A stretch of DNA of 64,000 nt from Selaginella moellendorffii (lineage: Eukaryota > Streptophyta > Lycopodiopsida > Selaginellales > Selaginellaceae), in NCBI RefSeq assembly GCF_000143415.4, contig NW_003314269.1, positions 2,196,118 to 2,260,117 on the forward strand, read 5' to 3'. Below the pieces are notes generated by a model. It had not been told where the DNA came from. It worked only from the letters and a program-made list of their open reading frames with translations, and made no database searches. The position numbers and the translations under genes are program-made. This document shows, in pieces, positions 22,181 to 33,813 of this stretch. Numbering within the stretch: the stretch's first letter is position 1; every line of letters begins with the position of its first letter.

Positions 22181-22376
22181 TTCGATCGCGAGCGCCGGGG
22201 ATTCAAGCGCGCGCGGATCTATACCTGGATGGAGAAATGGCGCCTCCCAAATCAAAATTCCTCGCGCCTTGCCGAGCTCACTCTCACAGTGGAATGCGTC
22301 TGCCCTAAAAACCTCGCCGACGTGGCAGGATCTTAAAGATACTGGCGGCATATTCGACTTTTTTAAAAAACATGAT
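22181..22376. promoter_or_regulatory. Divergent promoter between the isomerase and S-motif PPR genes
   Basis: Only 196 bp separate the two proposed start codons (22180 minus, 22377 plus). The region holds both 5' UTRs and any shared promoter. No TATA box is clear. Both coding frames stay open into it, so the exact starts are the main uncertainty. Confidence 0.5.
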
Positions 22377-24623
22377 ATGCTGCTCAAGCTTAGTGGACGC
22401 GCGAGAAGCCAAGAGGCCCAGCGGCCCTGTGTAGAGAAGGAAGTGGTCGATCGCTACGCACGGGTGATAAAATTGTGTGGAGTCTCCAAGAATCTCTCGC
22501 AAGCCACACAGCTCCACCGGGAAATCCTTCTCCAGGGACTAGATGGCAGCAGATATCTTTGCAATCTCCTTGTTGACATGTATGGGCGGTGTGGGAATCT
22601 CGAAGAAGCTTGTTTTGTTGTCTCCAACATGCCGGATCCGAATGTTTTTACTTGGAACATTGTCCTTGCAGCAGTTGCCCGGAATGGGTTTGTTTTGGAA
22701 GCGGTTTTGATATTTGAAACCCTGCCGGAAAAGAACATTGTCACCTGGAACATCATGGTACAGGCATTTGCGAGAAGCAGAAATCTGCAAGAAGCTAGAA
22801 CTTATTTTGAGAAGATGGAGGAGAGAGACCAAGTTTCTTGGAACTTCATGATCTTTGCATATGCCCAGAAAGGAGATATTTGCGAATCGAGAAAGTTGTT
22901 TGATCTAAACCCGTGCAAGGATGTTGTCTCGTGGAACACCATGATCACAGCATATGCAAAGAACGGGGATATTTTAGAAGCTCGAAAAGTTTTTGATGAG
23001 ATGCCAGTAAAAGACACAGTCTCGTGGACGGCAATGTTTACTGCTTACGCGGAGAAAGGTGATTTGGATCAAGCAAGGCTGTTGTTCGACTCCATGCCAA
23101 ATCGAAACACCATGGCTTGGAACTCGATCATTGGAGCCTACGTTCATCACAAAAAGCTGGAGCAAGCACAAGATCTTTTTGACAAAATGCCAAAGCCGGA
23201 TGTAACTTCATGGAACACTATGATCACAGCTTATGCCCAAAGTGGTGGCCTCGTCAAGGCAAGAAAGATTTTTGACGAAATGCCTCGGAGAGATTCCGTT
23301 TCTTGGAATGCAATGCTAGCCGGGTATGTCCAGCACGGGCTCGTCAAAGAGGCAAGTCTCTTCTTTGAGAAAAATCCCATTCGTGACGAAGCATCATGGA
23401 ACACTATGCTTGGAGCGTATGCCCAACAAGAAGATATAAAGGCGGTGGAAAGGTTCTTCAATAAAATGCCCAAGAAAGATGTGATCTCATGGACGACAAT
23501 GGTGGGAGCATACGCTCAAAGTGGCGATTTAGATCAAGCCAAAGAAACGTTTGATTCAATGCCACAAAGAAATAACATGTCCTGGAACACGCTCATTGCC
23601 GGTTATGCTGAGCGTGGCGACTTGGAAATGGCTGGAAGTGTGTTTTCCGCAATGCCTTCCAAAGACACAGTATCTTGGACGGTGATGGTCGTGGCCTACG
23701 CTCAAAGTGACCGGCTTGTGGAAGCTAGAGCCATGTTTGATAAAATGCCCCACCAGGACGTGGTTGCATGGACGAGCATGGTGACGGCCTACGCCCAAAG
23801 CGGGGATCTAGTTGAAGCCCGGCACTTATTTGATAGGATGCTCGAGAGAGACGTGGTGTCTTGGAACGCGATGATCGAAGCTTATGCTCGGCGTGATCAA
23901 CAAAAGGAATCAATGAGGCTCTTCGCAACAATGGACTTGGAAGGGTTTCGAGCAAACCAGCAAACTTTCCTCGCAATCCTTGAAGCTTGCACGACTCTCT
24001 CCGTGCTGGAAGAGGGCACCTTGATCCACGGAGAGATGATCCAAGCCAGGCTCGAGGCTGGAACTCTGGCTGGAAACTCGATCATCAACATGTATGGCAA
24101 GTGTGGAAATTTGGATGCAGTGCTCGAAATGTTTGAGAAGATGGCTGGAGATCGAGACCTTGTTACTTGGAACACCATGCTTTCGGCATTTGCCCAGGCT
24201 GGGTGGAACAAGGAAGCCCTTGATTTCTTTGGAAAGATGGACATAGAGGGCATCCATCCGGACGAAGTCACTTTTATGAGCATTCTCTCTTCGTGTAGTG
24301 CGGTGGGATTACTGAAAACTGGAATCAATCACTTCGTTTCTATATGTGGTGACTACCACCTTTTCCCTATCTTGGACCACTATGTGTGCATGGTTGACCT
24401 CCTTGGACGGAGTGGACGTCTTGAGGAGGCGGAGGACTTGGTCAACTATATGCCATACGAGGCAGATAGTACGGCGTGGTCAACTCTACTCGGTGCATGT
24501 AAAATGCATCGGGACACGGTCAGAGCAGCCCGAGTGTTTGAGATGGGCAGTCATTTAATCAAAGAAGAGCAGTCAGCTCCATATGTATTGATGTCTAACA
24601 CAATTTTGTCGATGTCAAATTAG
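22377..24623 (+). CDS. S-motif pentatricopeptide repeat protein, about 748 aa
   Basis: Intronless, from ATG 22377 ([17 protein letters not shown]) to TAG at 24621. After a short N-terminal part with one L-like unit ([19 protein letters not shown]), residues about 100-500 are at least thirteen consecutive units of exactly 31 residues of the form [16 protein letters not shown]...FDEMP(x)KD. These are S (SS) motifs, not the P-L-S triplet. A short PLS part ([32 protein letters not shown]) and an E-type end follow ([21 protein letters not shown]). It ends soon after YVLMSN, with no E+ or DYW. By the PPR code (residue 5 and last residue) units 1-13 read Y-UUU-A-UUUU-A-U-GG. It is probably an organelle RNA-binding protein. 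The frame extends open to 22095, but that part overlaps the isomerase and is not PPR-like. Confidence 0.9.
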   Translation: MLLKLSGRARSQEAQRPCVEKEVVDRYARVIKLCGVSKNLSQATQLHREILLQGLDGSRYLCNLLVDMYGRCGNLEEACFVVSNMPDPNVFTWNIVLAAVARNGFVLEAVLIFETLPEKNIVTWNIMVQAFARSRNLQEARTYFEKMEERDQVSWNFMIFAYAQKGDICESRKLFDLNPCKDVVSWNTMITAYAKNGDILEARKVFDEMPVKDTVSWTAMFTAYAEKGDLDQARLLFDSMPNRNTMAWNSIIGAYVHHKKLEQAQDLFDKMPKPDVTSWNTMITAYAQSGGLVKARKIFDEMPRRDSVSWNAMLAGYVQHGLVKEASLFFEKNPIRDEASWNTMLGAYAQQEDIKAVERFFNKMPKKDVISWTTMVGAYAQSGDLDQAKETFDSMPQRNNMSWNTLIAGYAERGDLEMAGSVFSAMPSKDTVSWTVMVVAYAQSDRLVEARAMFDKMPHQDVVAWTSMVTAYAQSGDLVEARHLFDRMLERDVVSWNAMIEAYARRDQQKESMRLFATMDLEGFRANQQTFLAILEACTTLSVLEEGTLIHGEMIQARLEAGTLAGNSIINMYGKCGNLDAVLEMFEKMAGDRDLVTWNTMLSAFAQAGWNKEALDFFGKMDIEGIHPDEVTFMSILSSCSAVGLLKTGINHFVSICGDYHLFPILDHYVCMVDLLGRSGRLEEAEDLVNYMPYEADSTAWSTLLGACKMHRDTVRAARVFEMGSHLIKEEQSAPYVLMSNTILSMSN

Positions 24624-24661
24624 ACATTCAGCTGAAAATGATGCTTTCTCTTTTACTTTTA

Positions 24662-25033
24662 AAAGTAAATACACAAATAAAATTCATATACAACAAAAAA
24701 AGATTTTAATCATAATTAAAATATCTATATCTGTTCTATCCTGTTTTCTTCTTATTTTCTCTTGTTGCTACTCTTACCTTTGCTTTTATGTAAATCCTTT
24801 CATGATATATAATCTCAATATTTTTAAAATTTTCAGTAAAATGGGAGAACTATGTAGTACCATAAAATCTAGTTTTTGTATAGCATTATAGAATTTATTA
24901 TCATTTTACTTAATTATTATTTTGGTATTTTCTTCTCCATTAATTATCTTCTCTTTCATGTAGATATTTTAATTATGATTAAAATAGTTTTTTTTATATA
25001 GTGGTATATTAATTTCACTTGTGTATTTACTTT
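24662..25033. mobile_element. MITE-like element with long terminal inverted repeats
   Basis: The left arm 24662-24727 (AAAGTAAATACACA... ending ATATCTA) recurs as its reverse complement at 24961-25033. The inner 25 bases match perfectly, and the outer part aligns with a few mismatches and a short indel. The 230-bp interior is AT-rich and noncoding. No target duplication is clear. It begins 38 bp after the stop of the PPR gene and marks the edge of the AT-rich island. Confidence 0.7.
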
Positions 25034-25869
25034 GAAATTTCTTAAGATATCAATGGGTTCTTTTTTTTAGCTCCAATCAGATTTTATTACTGTGTGGAAG
25101 TCATATCAAGTGTTAGAGCAATATAATATAACACTTCACTCATAACTCCAATAAATTATTGAACACCAACTACTTCTTGGTTTCAAATTAAATTTTAGTA
25201 TGCTAGCAAAATTTAATAACATATGATCTAAGTTTTGTGGCTTCCTCAACCAAGTTAGACTTCAAAGCACCATGTAACCTAATTAATTTTCTACTTTAAC
25301 TTATGAGATTAATTTTACTATGATACCTCTTTCTTGGTTTTCTATATTCTTTAGAACCTTGATCTCTTTGTTTAACACTTCACTAGCATGTTCAGCAATA
25401 CTGATCAAAAGCACATCACCATTAATAAGTTGTAACAATTGCACTATGCTTAACATCAAAGTTCCAAATGGTAACCATTAATATTTCATAATACAATGTA
25501 GTTCATAAGGGATATTTCCACCTTGGCATTTGTGAGGATATCAAAGATCTCATGCTTTATTATCTAAATCTAATATCTTTCATGATTACCAATGTTTTTG
25601 TTATTTATTTTGATAATAAGAAGAATATCAATTGAGACATCATCATTAAACCTTTGTTCCTCATCTAATGACCCTAGTCTTGGAGCAACCAACACATGAG
25701 TAATATGTTATTACAATCAAGATTGAAGTCATATATTAATAGTATCTTTCTAATGCTAAAAGACAATGTCTAATCATGAACTACCTTTGGATATATTATA
25801 GCCATAAAGATCACTTATAGGAGTAATGTCCTTATCCTTGCACTTGCTATTAGGCTCATGGAGAATGAA

Positions 25870-26060
25870 AATATTCATTTCAATTAAAGAGAATAATTTG
25901 ATAAAAAATCTATAAGGGTTTAGAGGGAAAGAGCCCATAAAAAAAATGTACCCCCTTTTCCAATTAGTTAAAAAATTTAGAATATTTAAAGTTATCATTT
26001 TTACATTTGACTAATACCCAAGATGAATGACCTCACAAGAAGTTCAAATTCAAAAGTTTA
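25870..26060. repeat. Dispersed repeat, copy 1
   Basis: The stretch with AAGGGTTTAGAGGGAAAGAG, a run of C after TGTA, CCAATTAGTTAA and, about 70 bp later, ATGACCTCACAAGAAGTTCAA aligns base by base, with substitutions and a few indels, with 31735-31905. A related inverted copy is at 26280-26420. It could be a non-autonomous element or a solo-LTR fragment. Confidence 0.45.
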
Positions 26061-26279
26061 CATTTGATATTACAGAGGTATCAGATTTGAATTTATTGAT
26101 TGATTAAAAGAATCACACCATATGTTAAAATTAACATTTAGTATATTTAATTTGGTCCAATTGGGTTTGACATGAGGTAAGGTGTCAAAAGATTAAAGCT
26201 TTTGGGAGAGGTGTAACTCTTAGCTTTTGTTCACGAGGGTATGAATTTTTAAGAAAGCGTAATAAGTTGTAAGCAGAAA

Positions 26280-26420
26280 AAAAAAATTAAAAATTTGAGA
26301 AATGATTCATAAGAATCCAAATCATCTACAATATTTTAAATTAAGTATCCTAAAACCTTTAACCAATTAATAAAGGGAGTGCACTTTTTCTTATAACCAC
26401 TTTCCCTTTATATTTGTCAT
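26280..26420. repeat. Dispersed repeat, inverted copy 2
   Basis: The segment CCTTTAACCAATTAATAAAG...GAGTGCACTT matches the reverse complement of the copy at 31755-31815 (AGTGCACCCTC...CTAATTGGTTAAGG). Together with the copy at 25870-26060 it forms a loose inverted pair within 600 bp. Confidence 0.4.
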
Positions 26421-27234
26421 TTTGAGTTCATTCCTTCTTTATGAATCTTTAAACATTTCTAAATTATTACTCAATTTGAATTCATTAAGTTTAATTTCTC
26501 TTTTCAAGTTTTAAGTGATAGTGGTGTTGATAAAAATTTCATTGACAAAAATTTTTCTCTTTATTGTGGCATTCTTTTTTACATTGTTCAACTTGTGTTG
26601 AAGTGATGGATGGTCAATAAATTTCTTTTGGGCTCATCAAACATAAATTAAGTTGGTATCTTTATCTCAAAGACCTTTATCATTTTTTAATCTTTTTTGA
26701 TTTGATCTTGTGAATTTAATAGTGTAATAGATGTGGTTTAATGATTGAAAAAGTTTCCCTTCATTTAAGTATTATTCTCATGATTTTTTAATTAAAATTT
26801 AGCATATTTCTTCATATAAATTTTGAAATGTTAGTTATCAAAATTTTGATTTTGTCTTTGTAATTGTTATTCATTTAACATCAACTTCATTTATTAGGAA
26901 CAAATCCACTCTTACCTTAAAAGTATGCTAAATTTGAGGATATTTTTTATAAAGGAGATTTAACATCTTGCCATTGTATCAACCTTTTAATTATTCTATT
27001 GATCTTGTAGAGGGGTAAATTATCACTATAAGTGTGTTATAACTCCTAAATAATAGGGAGTTTAAGTGTCTACAAGATATTAGAATTAATTTTAATCAAG
27101 TATGCTAAAAACTTTTTTTGTATGTACAATATGCATTAACAAACCAAATGCCTTAACATGTTTTACATAAACTCCTTTAACCTCTTTTTCTTACTCTACT
27201 GCTTTGAAAAATCTAGCTTTATGAATTATATTAA

Positions 27235-27480
27235 TTAATCTTCCACTTCCTCAAGGATTTGATAATGTTTTTATTGTGGTCTACCAATTTTCCCGAATGA
27301 AAAATGTTTTACCATATCAAAAGATTATTGATGAATAACAATTGGCTAATCTTATTTGCAAGATTATTCATCTCTATAGACTATTGAACAATATTATTAA
27401 TGATCAAGAGCCTTAGTTTATTTCCATCTTTCATTTATATCAAAAGCAAATTATCAACTTCTCACCATCCTCAAACAGAT
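27235..27480 (+). pseudogene. Decayed Ty3/gypsy integrase fragment
   Basis: Read on the + strand this gives LPLPQGFDNVFIVVYQFSR and then fragments corresponding to the integrase core (an INDQEP segment in place of the usual SDRDP, and FSPSSNR in place of the usual AYHPQTDG). Several in-frame stops (TAA, TAG) interrupt it. The order and spacing fit the catalytic core of a gypsy integrase. Codons are shifted strongly toward A and T, which suggests long decay by cytosine deamination. It belongs to a different gypsy lineage from the two elements to the right. Confidence 0.6.
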
Positions 27481-28649
27481 AACTAATTGAATTATACTAT
27501 TCAAAATTTTAAGTAGTAATATGGATTTTTTATTTTCTAATAATAAGATAATTATGTTTTTCTCCTTTTTTTTATTGAGTTAATTATAATAATTTCTAGC
27601 ACTCTTTAGCACATAATATCTAATTTTTTGTTAACTATGGTTTTTATCCTTGTGAGTAATATTCATTTCCTTTATAAATGATTCTATTATTGCTTTGTTA
27701 CCACTTGGGATTCTTTTCATAAGGAAGTTCATCATTATTTTTCTTGTGTTCAAACTGCTTATTTCTGTGCAATTGATAATTTTCTCTAACTTAGTCATTC
27801 TTTCCAAAATGGATCAATAGTTAAGCTTATTAAAAGATTATATTTCTGTGTTCTAAATTTGATTATTAATGTCTAGGTCCTTTTTTTTGTGCTCTTTTGC
27901 ATCTCTAAAATCATTTTTCGATTCAATCTTTCACCATTCATGGGCTTTCATTTTGCACTTTATTAAAATATTATCATTTCTGATCCCATTTATATTTCAA
28001 CTTAGTATTGATATCATAAACTTATTATTTGGCCTTAGTCACTCTTTTAGAGATTGTATTTAAGAATTTATTTTCCAATTTGCTTATACTTTTGAGCTAA
28101 TTATAAATTTTATCAGGCATTTAAACCTTATTTCACACAAATTTAGTTACTATTTAGTGTTCAGCATCAAAGGGGATGATGTTATATATTTACTATATCT
28201 TTTTATTTACTAACGATTATATTCATTAATTTTTATAATAGTAAGAATTGAGCCTTAAACCTTTAATGATATGTTATTCATATGGAAGGGATCTAAGATT
28301 AATATAGACTCATACCTAGGATGTGTTGAAGGTTTTGAAGACTTTATACTTAGAATGTTTAACATAAATCCATTTTCCTCCTTTATTATTTAATATTTCT
28401 GTGAATTTTATTATATCTCCTTCTCTCCACAATGAGCTCTTGACAATATATACTTTAGTATTTTATGTTAATTTTTTTAATAATAACTTCATAATAAAGT
28501 TAAGAAATATAATTATATTTAGCAGTAATAACCCTAAGTAGAACAAGTGGATCTTTAAATATTTCTTATAAGTATTATGTTAGAATTTATCAAATAAAAA
28601 TAAAATAAAAATAATAAATATATATAATAATATAAAAATAATTTAGTGG

Positions 28650-28815
28650 TGTGAGATCTAAGTCTATAGCTATAATACTGTATACTAATATTACTATAGT
28701 GGGCTTTTGATACCTGTCAGATTGATTTTAATTTGGTATATAAGTGGCTAAGGTTGTTTTAGGCTAATTAATGTGTAGATTTCTGTATTCTTTTTCTATA
28801 TTCCATGCACTTATA
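28650..28815 (+). repeat. Left LTR of the + strand gypsy element
   Basis: It begins TGTGAG and ends near CACTTATA; intact relatives end CACTCACA. It aligns along its length with the reverse complement of 38479-38653, with many C-to-T type differences. Confidence 0.7.
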
Positions 28816-29359
28816 TTGGAGAAGATGAGGGGAAATCTTGATTATCTCTAAGAAGTGCTTGGATTTAGAATTTTGGTTTAGATTTAAATTTTGCATACTC
28901 TAGATCTCACTTTCTTTATAACTTTTTCAATTTCTTCTTTTGCAGCAACCTTCTTCTTTGACTCTAGAGTAGTAATTGGTGCAAGTTATATGGTTGCAAA
29001 TAAAAAATCACACTCAATTGACGGTGACATTCACAATACTATGTACAACTTTCATTTTTACTGCCAATCTCCACGTCCAACTGGAATTCTTCTATGGGAA
29101 TATTGGGGATGATGTGTACCATTAGTTTAATCATTTTATGGTGATTATTACCTATCATTCTTGGGATAATACTTGGCATTTATGTAAGTTTCCCAAATGT
29201 TTCTAAGGGATAGCATTGCAATGGTACAATGGTTTAAATGTAGCCACTTGTGCCAATTGGAGCATTTTCCCAAATATTTTTAAGCACACATTTGGATAGT
29301 TTGACGATTGTGATGATGACTGACTTTATTGATGATGTCTTAATCCACTCGGAGGGGAT

Positions 29360-30332
29360 TGTATATAACTAATTTTTTCATTTTACTTTAGTCACTTAAC
29401 CACACCTTCAACACTTGAAAGAGTCTCACTCACAACCTTCATAAGTTTTATTCCGGACTTGGCTAACCCCGAGAATGACATTTATACCACTAAACCTTTG
29501 CACTTGGTCCAAGTGCTCCACATGTCCAATTCGATGATTGACACCCAAAGGTACCACCGATATATCAGTCTATTATGTTAAGGCCATGCCCATTCATTTT
29601 TTTTACACCGGTGATCCAACATTACTTACATCACAGCCCCGTCTCTCAAAGACTGAGGCATCTGTCCATAAGTGATCATCTTAGATCCACTCCTTAGCAT
29701 CCTTAGGATGCTCGTAGACATGGGGAATAACCATCCCTAATATCTCTTTTTCAGTCCCTACCAAGTCCCTTTCTATCCATAGCCGTGTTCACCAACATTG
29801 CCACTAATTCAAGGCCCATAAGCCTGATGAGTCAAACTCAGTCTTAGTCTCGGACTCATACTCGGACTTGGTCTTGGTCTCAGTCTCAATTCCATCTTGG
29901 ACTCCACCTTGGGTTCCATTTCGGACTCCATCTCGAACTCCATCTCGGGTTCATCTCGGACTCCATCTTAGGTCCATTTCGGACTCCATCTCAAATCCAT
30001 CTCGAACTCTATCTCAGACTATATCTTAGGTCCATCTCAGAATCCTTCTTGAACTCCATCTTGGATTCCATCTTGCATTCCATCTTAAGTCAATTTTGAC
30101 ATTTCCACATGTAATGTGTTCATCCTTTTGTGTCCCTTTTCTAAAGACTCACTTATTGCTCGTTTTGAGCTTGTTTATCGAGCCCTTCATTGGGAGTTCC
30201 ACTCCTACTCTTGACTTTTCAAGTTAAAGCTTTTAGTTCAAATGTATTACGTTCATTTGGTTTCCACTTTGGCCACTACCATGTGGCACCCTTTCGACTC
30301 CACTTTTGGGGCTCTGGGATTTGTGTCTCACA
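29360..30332. mobile_element. Foreign insert (possible solo LTR) inside the + strand gypsy element
   Basis: Homology to the relative at 33639-38653 stops after ...CACTCGGAGGGGAT at 29359 and resumes at about 30333 with GATGTGGGAGGAATACATTTG. The 973-bp insert begins TGTATATAAC and ends GTGTCTCACA, so it has the TG...CA ends of an LTR. The flanks GGGAT and TAGAT are imperfect target copies. It shows no open frame of note and contains a tandem repeat (29850-30100). Confidence 0.5.
29850..30100. repeat. Degenerate tandem repeat, about 12-bp unit
   Basis: More than fifteen imperfect copies of a unit like GGACTCCATCTC follow each other, with variants (TTCGGACTCCATCTCG, TAGGTCCATCTC). It lies within the insert at 29360-30332. 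It is not in a recognisable coding frame. Confidence 0.75.
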
Positions 30333-31699
30333 TAGATGTGGGAGGAATACATTTGTGATGTTTGGAAGATGTTAAATCAATTGTAGAAAGTTAATTTAAA
30401 GCTAAAGTAGTCAAACTACATGTTTGGGTTTAAGGACATGACTTATCTTGGATATTGTATTTCTCATAAAGGTTTGAAAGTTGATTTTGACAAATTTGTG
30501 GTTGTTTTAAAGTTACTTATTCCAAAGTGTGTGAATGATGTGCAATGCTTCTTGGGCAAGATGCAATATTCAATCATTTTGTTGATCATCTTTTGGATTG
30601 CACTACACTATTGTGAGCATTGTTGAAGTCATTAAAATTATCTTCCATTTGGTCTGAGGATTGTGAACAGGTATTTATTAATTTTAAAGAGTTGTTGACA
30701 ATTTGTTTAGTTTTAACATATCTTGACTACACTTGACCTTTCATTTTGCATATGGATACTTTGGATATCGGTCTTTATGATATCTTAATGCAAGAGAGTA
30801 CAAGTGTTTTTGATCAATATAATCTTATTATGTATATCAACTATACATTATAACTAACAGAAGTGAACTACTCTACAACAAAGAATGAATCTTTAGCAAT
30901 AGTTTGGGGTTTCAAGAAGTTTCATGCATATTTGTATGGTTTTTAGACATTGTTAGAAGGTGATCATGTTGCAATTATTTTATTATTGAAGTGGAAAAAT
31001 TTGGTTGGTCGTACTACTTAGTGGGCTCTAACACTTCAAATGTATGATTTTGAGCTTGTTCATTGCCCAAGGAGTTTTATGACTGATGCTAATGTCGTTT
31101 CTCGAGCTCCTCTCCCTTTTTTGCTCTCTTATTTTATTCTTAACAAGCCTATTATTCTAGTATTTGTGTATTTTTTAGACAAGGATTTCATACCATCTGC
31201 AATTGCTATACTTAATTTTTAATGTTTATAAGGTGTAGAGTAAGATTTAACTTCTTTTGATGAGGTTTATGAGGCTCAAAAGGTTGAGCCATGGATCTGA
31301 AAGCTTTGTAAGAGGTTAGGAATTCTACATCACTTGTTGATAACTTGCTATTTTAGCATTTATATTCTCAATATCGCTTTGAGGATGACATTTTTTATTT
31401 TTTTTGGGATTTATTTTGATGATCATTTACGGTTAGTGGTGCCTTCAATATTTATTCCATGCTTTCTTCATGTTTACCATGATTCTCTTATTCTATGTAG
31501 ATATATAAGATATTGTCATGTGATTAAGAAGTTGCATAAGTCTTTATATTGGCCAAAGACACAACATGATATTATTTGATATGTGTAATGTTCCCCTTGT
31601 ATTACTGAAGGATAGTTAGAGTCAATTATAATTTCTTATTTATTTAAGTTGGTGGCATTTGATTTGATAGGGCTTTCTTTACTGTTAATTGTAGGTAAT

Positions 31700-31910
31700 G
31701 AGTATATGTAAGCAACTAAAGAGAATGACTCGAGAAATGATTCATAAGGGTTTAAATATAAAAAGAAAGGGCCTATGAACAAGAGTGCACCCTCTTTTCT
31801 AATTGGTTAAGGGTCTTGGGGTATTTTGGAGTTAAGCGTCTTTAAGTTTGAATAGTACTGAGTGACCTCTCGAAAAGTCCAAACTCAAGAGCTTATAGTA
31901 CATCATTATT
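31700..31910. repeat. Dispersed repeat, copy 3, inserted in integrase region
   Basis: The integrase homology breaks after GTAATGAGTATAT (about 31700) and resumes near GGGTGGAAGTTGATG (31916). The intervening roughly 200 bp match the repeats at 25870-26060 and, inverted, 26280-26420. It is therefore an element that moved into the already integrated retrotransposon. Confidence 0.5.
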
Positions 31911-32727
31911 CGTTGGGTGGAAGTTGATGTTCTTTCTAGTGCATCAACAATTGTTGTTAGCTATTTCCTTTTAATCAAGTGGTGTTTTAATATTTTTATC
32001 TGAAGCAAATTTTCTCAGATAATAGTTCTATATTTATGGCTGAGGCATTTCATATTTTAATGTTTTGGCTGAGGATATGCTACACTTTCATAAGTGCTTA
32101 TCATCCATAAACAGATAGCTTGGTGAAATGGCTTGTTTAGATCTTCAAAGGGATAATCATGAGGTATATGAACTTTTAGTATTTGGATTGGATGGTTATT
32201 TGTCATCTCTTTAATATCTGTATGTCATAAAGGTATAGAGTTTTGTTAGTGCTTCACTATATAAACTCTTATATGATCATGATCTAATACTACTGACAGA
32301 GTTGAATTTACCTTCACAATTACCATGAGCTAGCAATATTATGTCTTAGGATCAGTATTTAATAAACATTCTTCCATTTGTCCAAGTAAAGTTTATTGAA
32401 CACTTGGGCCATATACAAGTGGGACAATAACAATGCTACAACTCCCACCATCATTCATTTGCAAAGTAAAAAGTGGACAAATTAATATTAATCCATTTTC
32501 AATTTTATAGTATATAGTTTATCTAAGAAGCTCCTTGCTTAGTGGAAGGGACCATATCAAGTGTTATAGCAAGTTGGACCACAAGTTTATGGGGTTTGGC
32601 ATAAGGATAATGAATAAGTAGCACTATCTACAAATCCACTAATGCCTCTTCTTGATGTTCCTTTAAATATTAGTTTATTCACTAAAGAACCTTGATAACC
32701 TTTCATCCTTTTGAGAGGAGGGGATGA

Positions 32728-32881
32728 TTTGAGGTTTAATTGTATAGTTATGATGCTATATATTAAAATTAGCATAGCAAGTTTTTTTTTTAGCCATCGG
32801 ATTGATTTCAATTCAAACCACTCGCTTTTGTATATAAGCTAGGGTTTTTGAGCTAATTAATATGCACATTATGCACATATA
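32728..32881 (+). repeat. Right LTR of the + strand gypsy element
   Basis: It follows the purine tract GAGAGGAGGGGATGA directly. It aligns with the 175-bp LTR family but lacks about 20 bp near its 3' end. The start TTTGAG carries a change from TGTGAG. Confidence 0.65.
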
Positions 32882-33634
32882 GTAGCAATAAAAATGATCT
32901 ACCATAATTTATGAAATTATACATAGATAAATTTAATATTGGGTCATACATAACTATTTTATTGGATCTTATCACTTAATTTCTATTTTAAAGCTTATGA
33001 ACTTTAAAAATAATGAAGAGGTTTTCTTTAATTTAATTGATTTTAATTTTTCAGTGATCAAAAATTAAATAAATTAAAGAGGACATTAATTAAAACATTA
33101 AATAAATTAATTTTTCCATCTCAAAATTTATAGTTCAAATATTTAAGCCTTGAGCTCGTTAACACTCTCAAATGAGACACAAGCTAGCTGTGACGAGTCC
33201 CAAACTGGGTAGCCCTTGAGATGGTACAAGTCCTTGATTATCACCTCCCTTTCTTGTTTCATGGTTATAAGATTTAAATTAAAATTCAAGTATAGACCAT
33301 TATCAAATTTATTTGTTATATGTAGAGTATGATATAATTTTCATATGGAGGTTGCAATGAGTAAAATTAAATTACATAATAATATATTTTTTCATATTAT
33401 TATAATATACTATCCAACAATATTGTTAATACTATACTTAAATGATACCAAAATAAATATAAACATGTATATATTTTGTTTATACTAAAAACATATATTT
33501 AATTTTATTGACAAAAATGGTGTGCAAGCATTTTTAGTAAATTAAAAGGAACTTATTATAATTTATTAAAATTATATAACTAAATATTTTAAAATTTAAA
33601 TTTAAATTTATAAAATAACTAAATTATTTAATTT
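32882..33634. other. AT-rich spacer between the two gypsy elements
   Basis: About 750 bp of very AT-rich sequence with no open frame. A short mixed-composition patch near 33150-33260 has no recognised content. Confidence 0.6.
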
Positions 33635-33638
33635 AGGT

Positions 33639-33813
33639 TGTGAGTGAATGGAATATAGAAAAGGAATACAGAAATATGCATATCAATTAACCCAAAAACC
33701 CTAGCTTATATACAAGAGCGAGTGGTTTGGATTGAAACCAATCCAACGGCTACCAAAATCCCACTACGCTAATATTAGTATACGGCATGGTAGCCGTACA
33801 CTTAGCCCTCACA
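33639..33813 (-). repeat. 3' LTR (175 bp) of the minus-strand gypsy element
   Basis: TGTGAG...CTCACA ends, preceded in element sense by the polypurine tract at about 33815-33831. Flanked by the target copy AGGT at 33635-33638. Confidence 0.9.

Larger units (their letters stand above)
25034..28649. other. AT-rich repeat island, left part
   Basis: Very AT-rich sequence with no intact gene. It contains copies of a dispersed repeat (25870-26060 and, inverted, 26280-26420) and a decayed gypsy integrase (27235-27480), listed separately. Elsewhere stops are dense in all frames. The composition differs sharply from the genes on either side of the island. Confidence 0.6.
28650..32881 (+). mobile_element. 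Degenerate short-LTR Ty3/gypsy retrotransposon (opposite-orientation relative of 33639-38653)
   Basis: The left LTR (28650 to about 28815, starting TGTGAGATCTAAG) and right LTR (about 32728-32881) align with the reverse complement of the 175-bp LTRs of the element at 33639-38653. After the left LTR comes a PBS-like TTGGAGAAGATGAGGGG; before the right LTR a purine tract GAGAGGAGGGGATGA. Gag remnants at 29110-29320 run directly into the reverse-transcriptase end motif FIDDVLIHSEG at about 29320-29357, so most of gag-pol is deleted. RNase H and integrase remnants (30360-32650) have many stops. At least two foreign inserts interrupt it. It is dead and much richer in AT than its relative. Confidence 0.75.

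Noticed and set aside
22095-22376. Extension of the S-motif PPR frame upstream of 22377
   Set aside because: It would overlap the coding start of the isomerase on the other strand, and the added 94 residues are not PPR-like.
29850-30100. The 12-bp tandem array as a coding repeat
   Set aside because: No frame stays open through it and its flanks are noncoding insert DNA.
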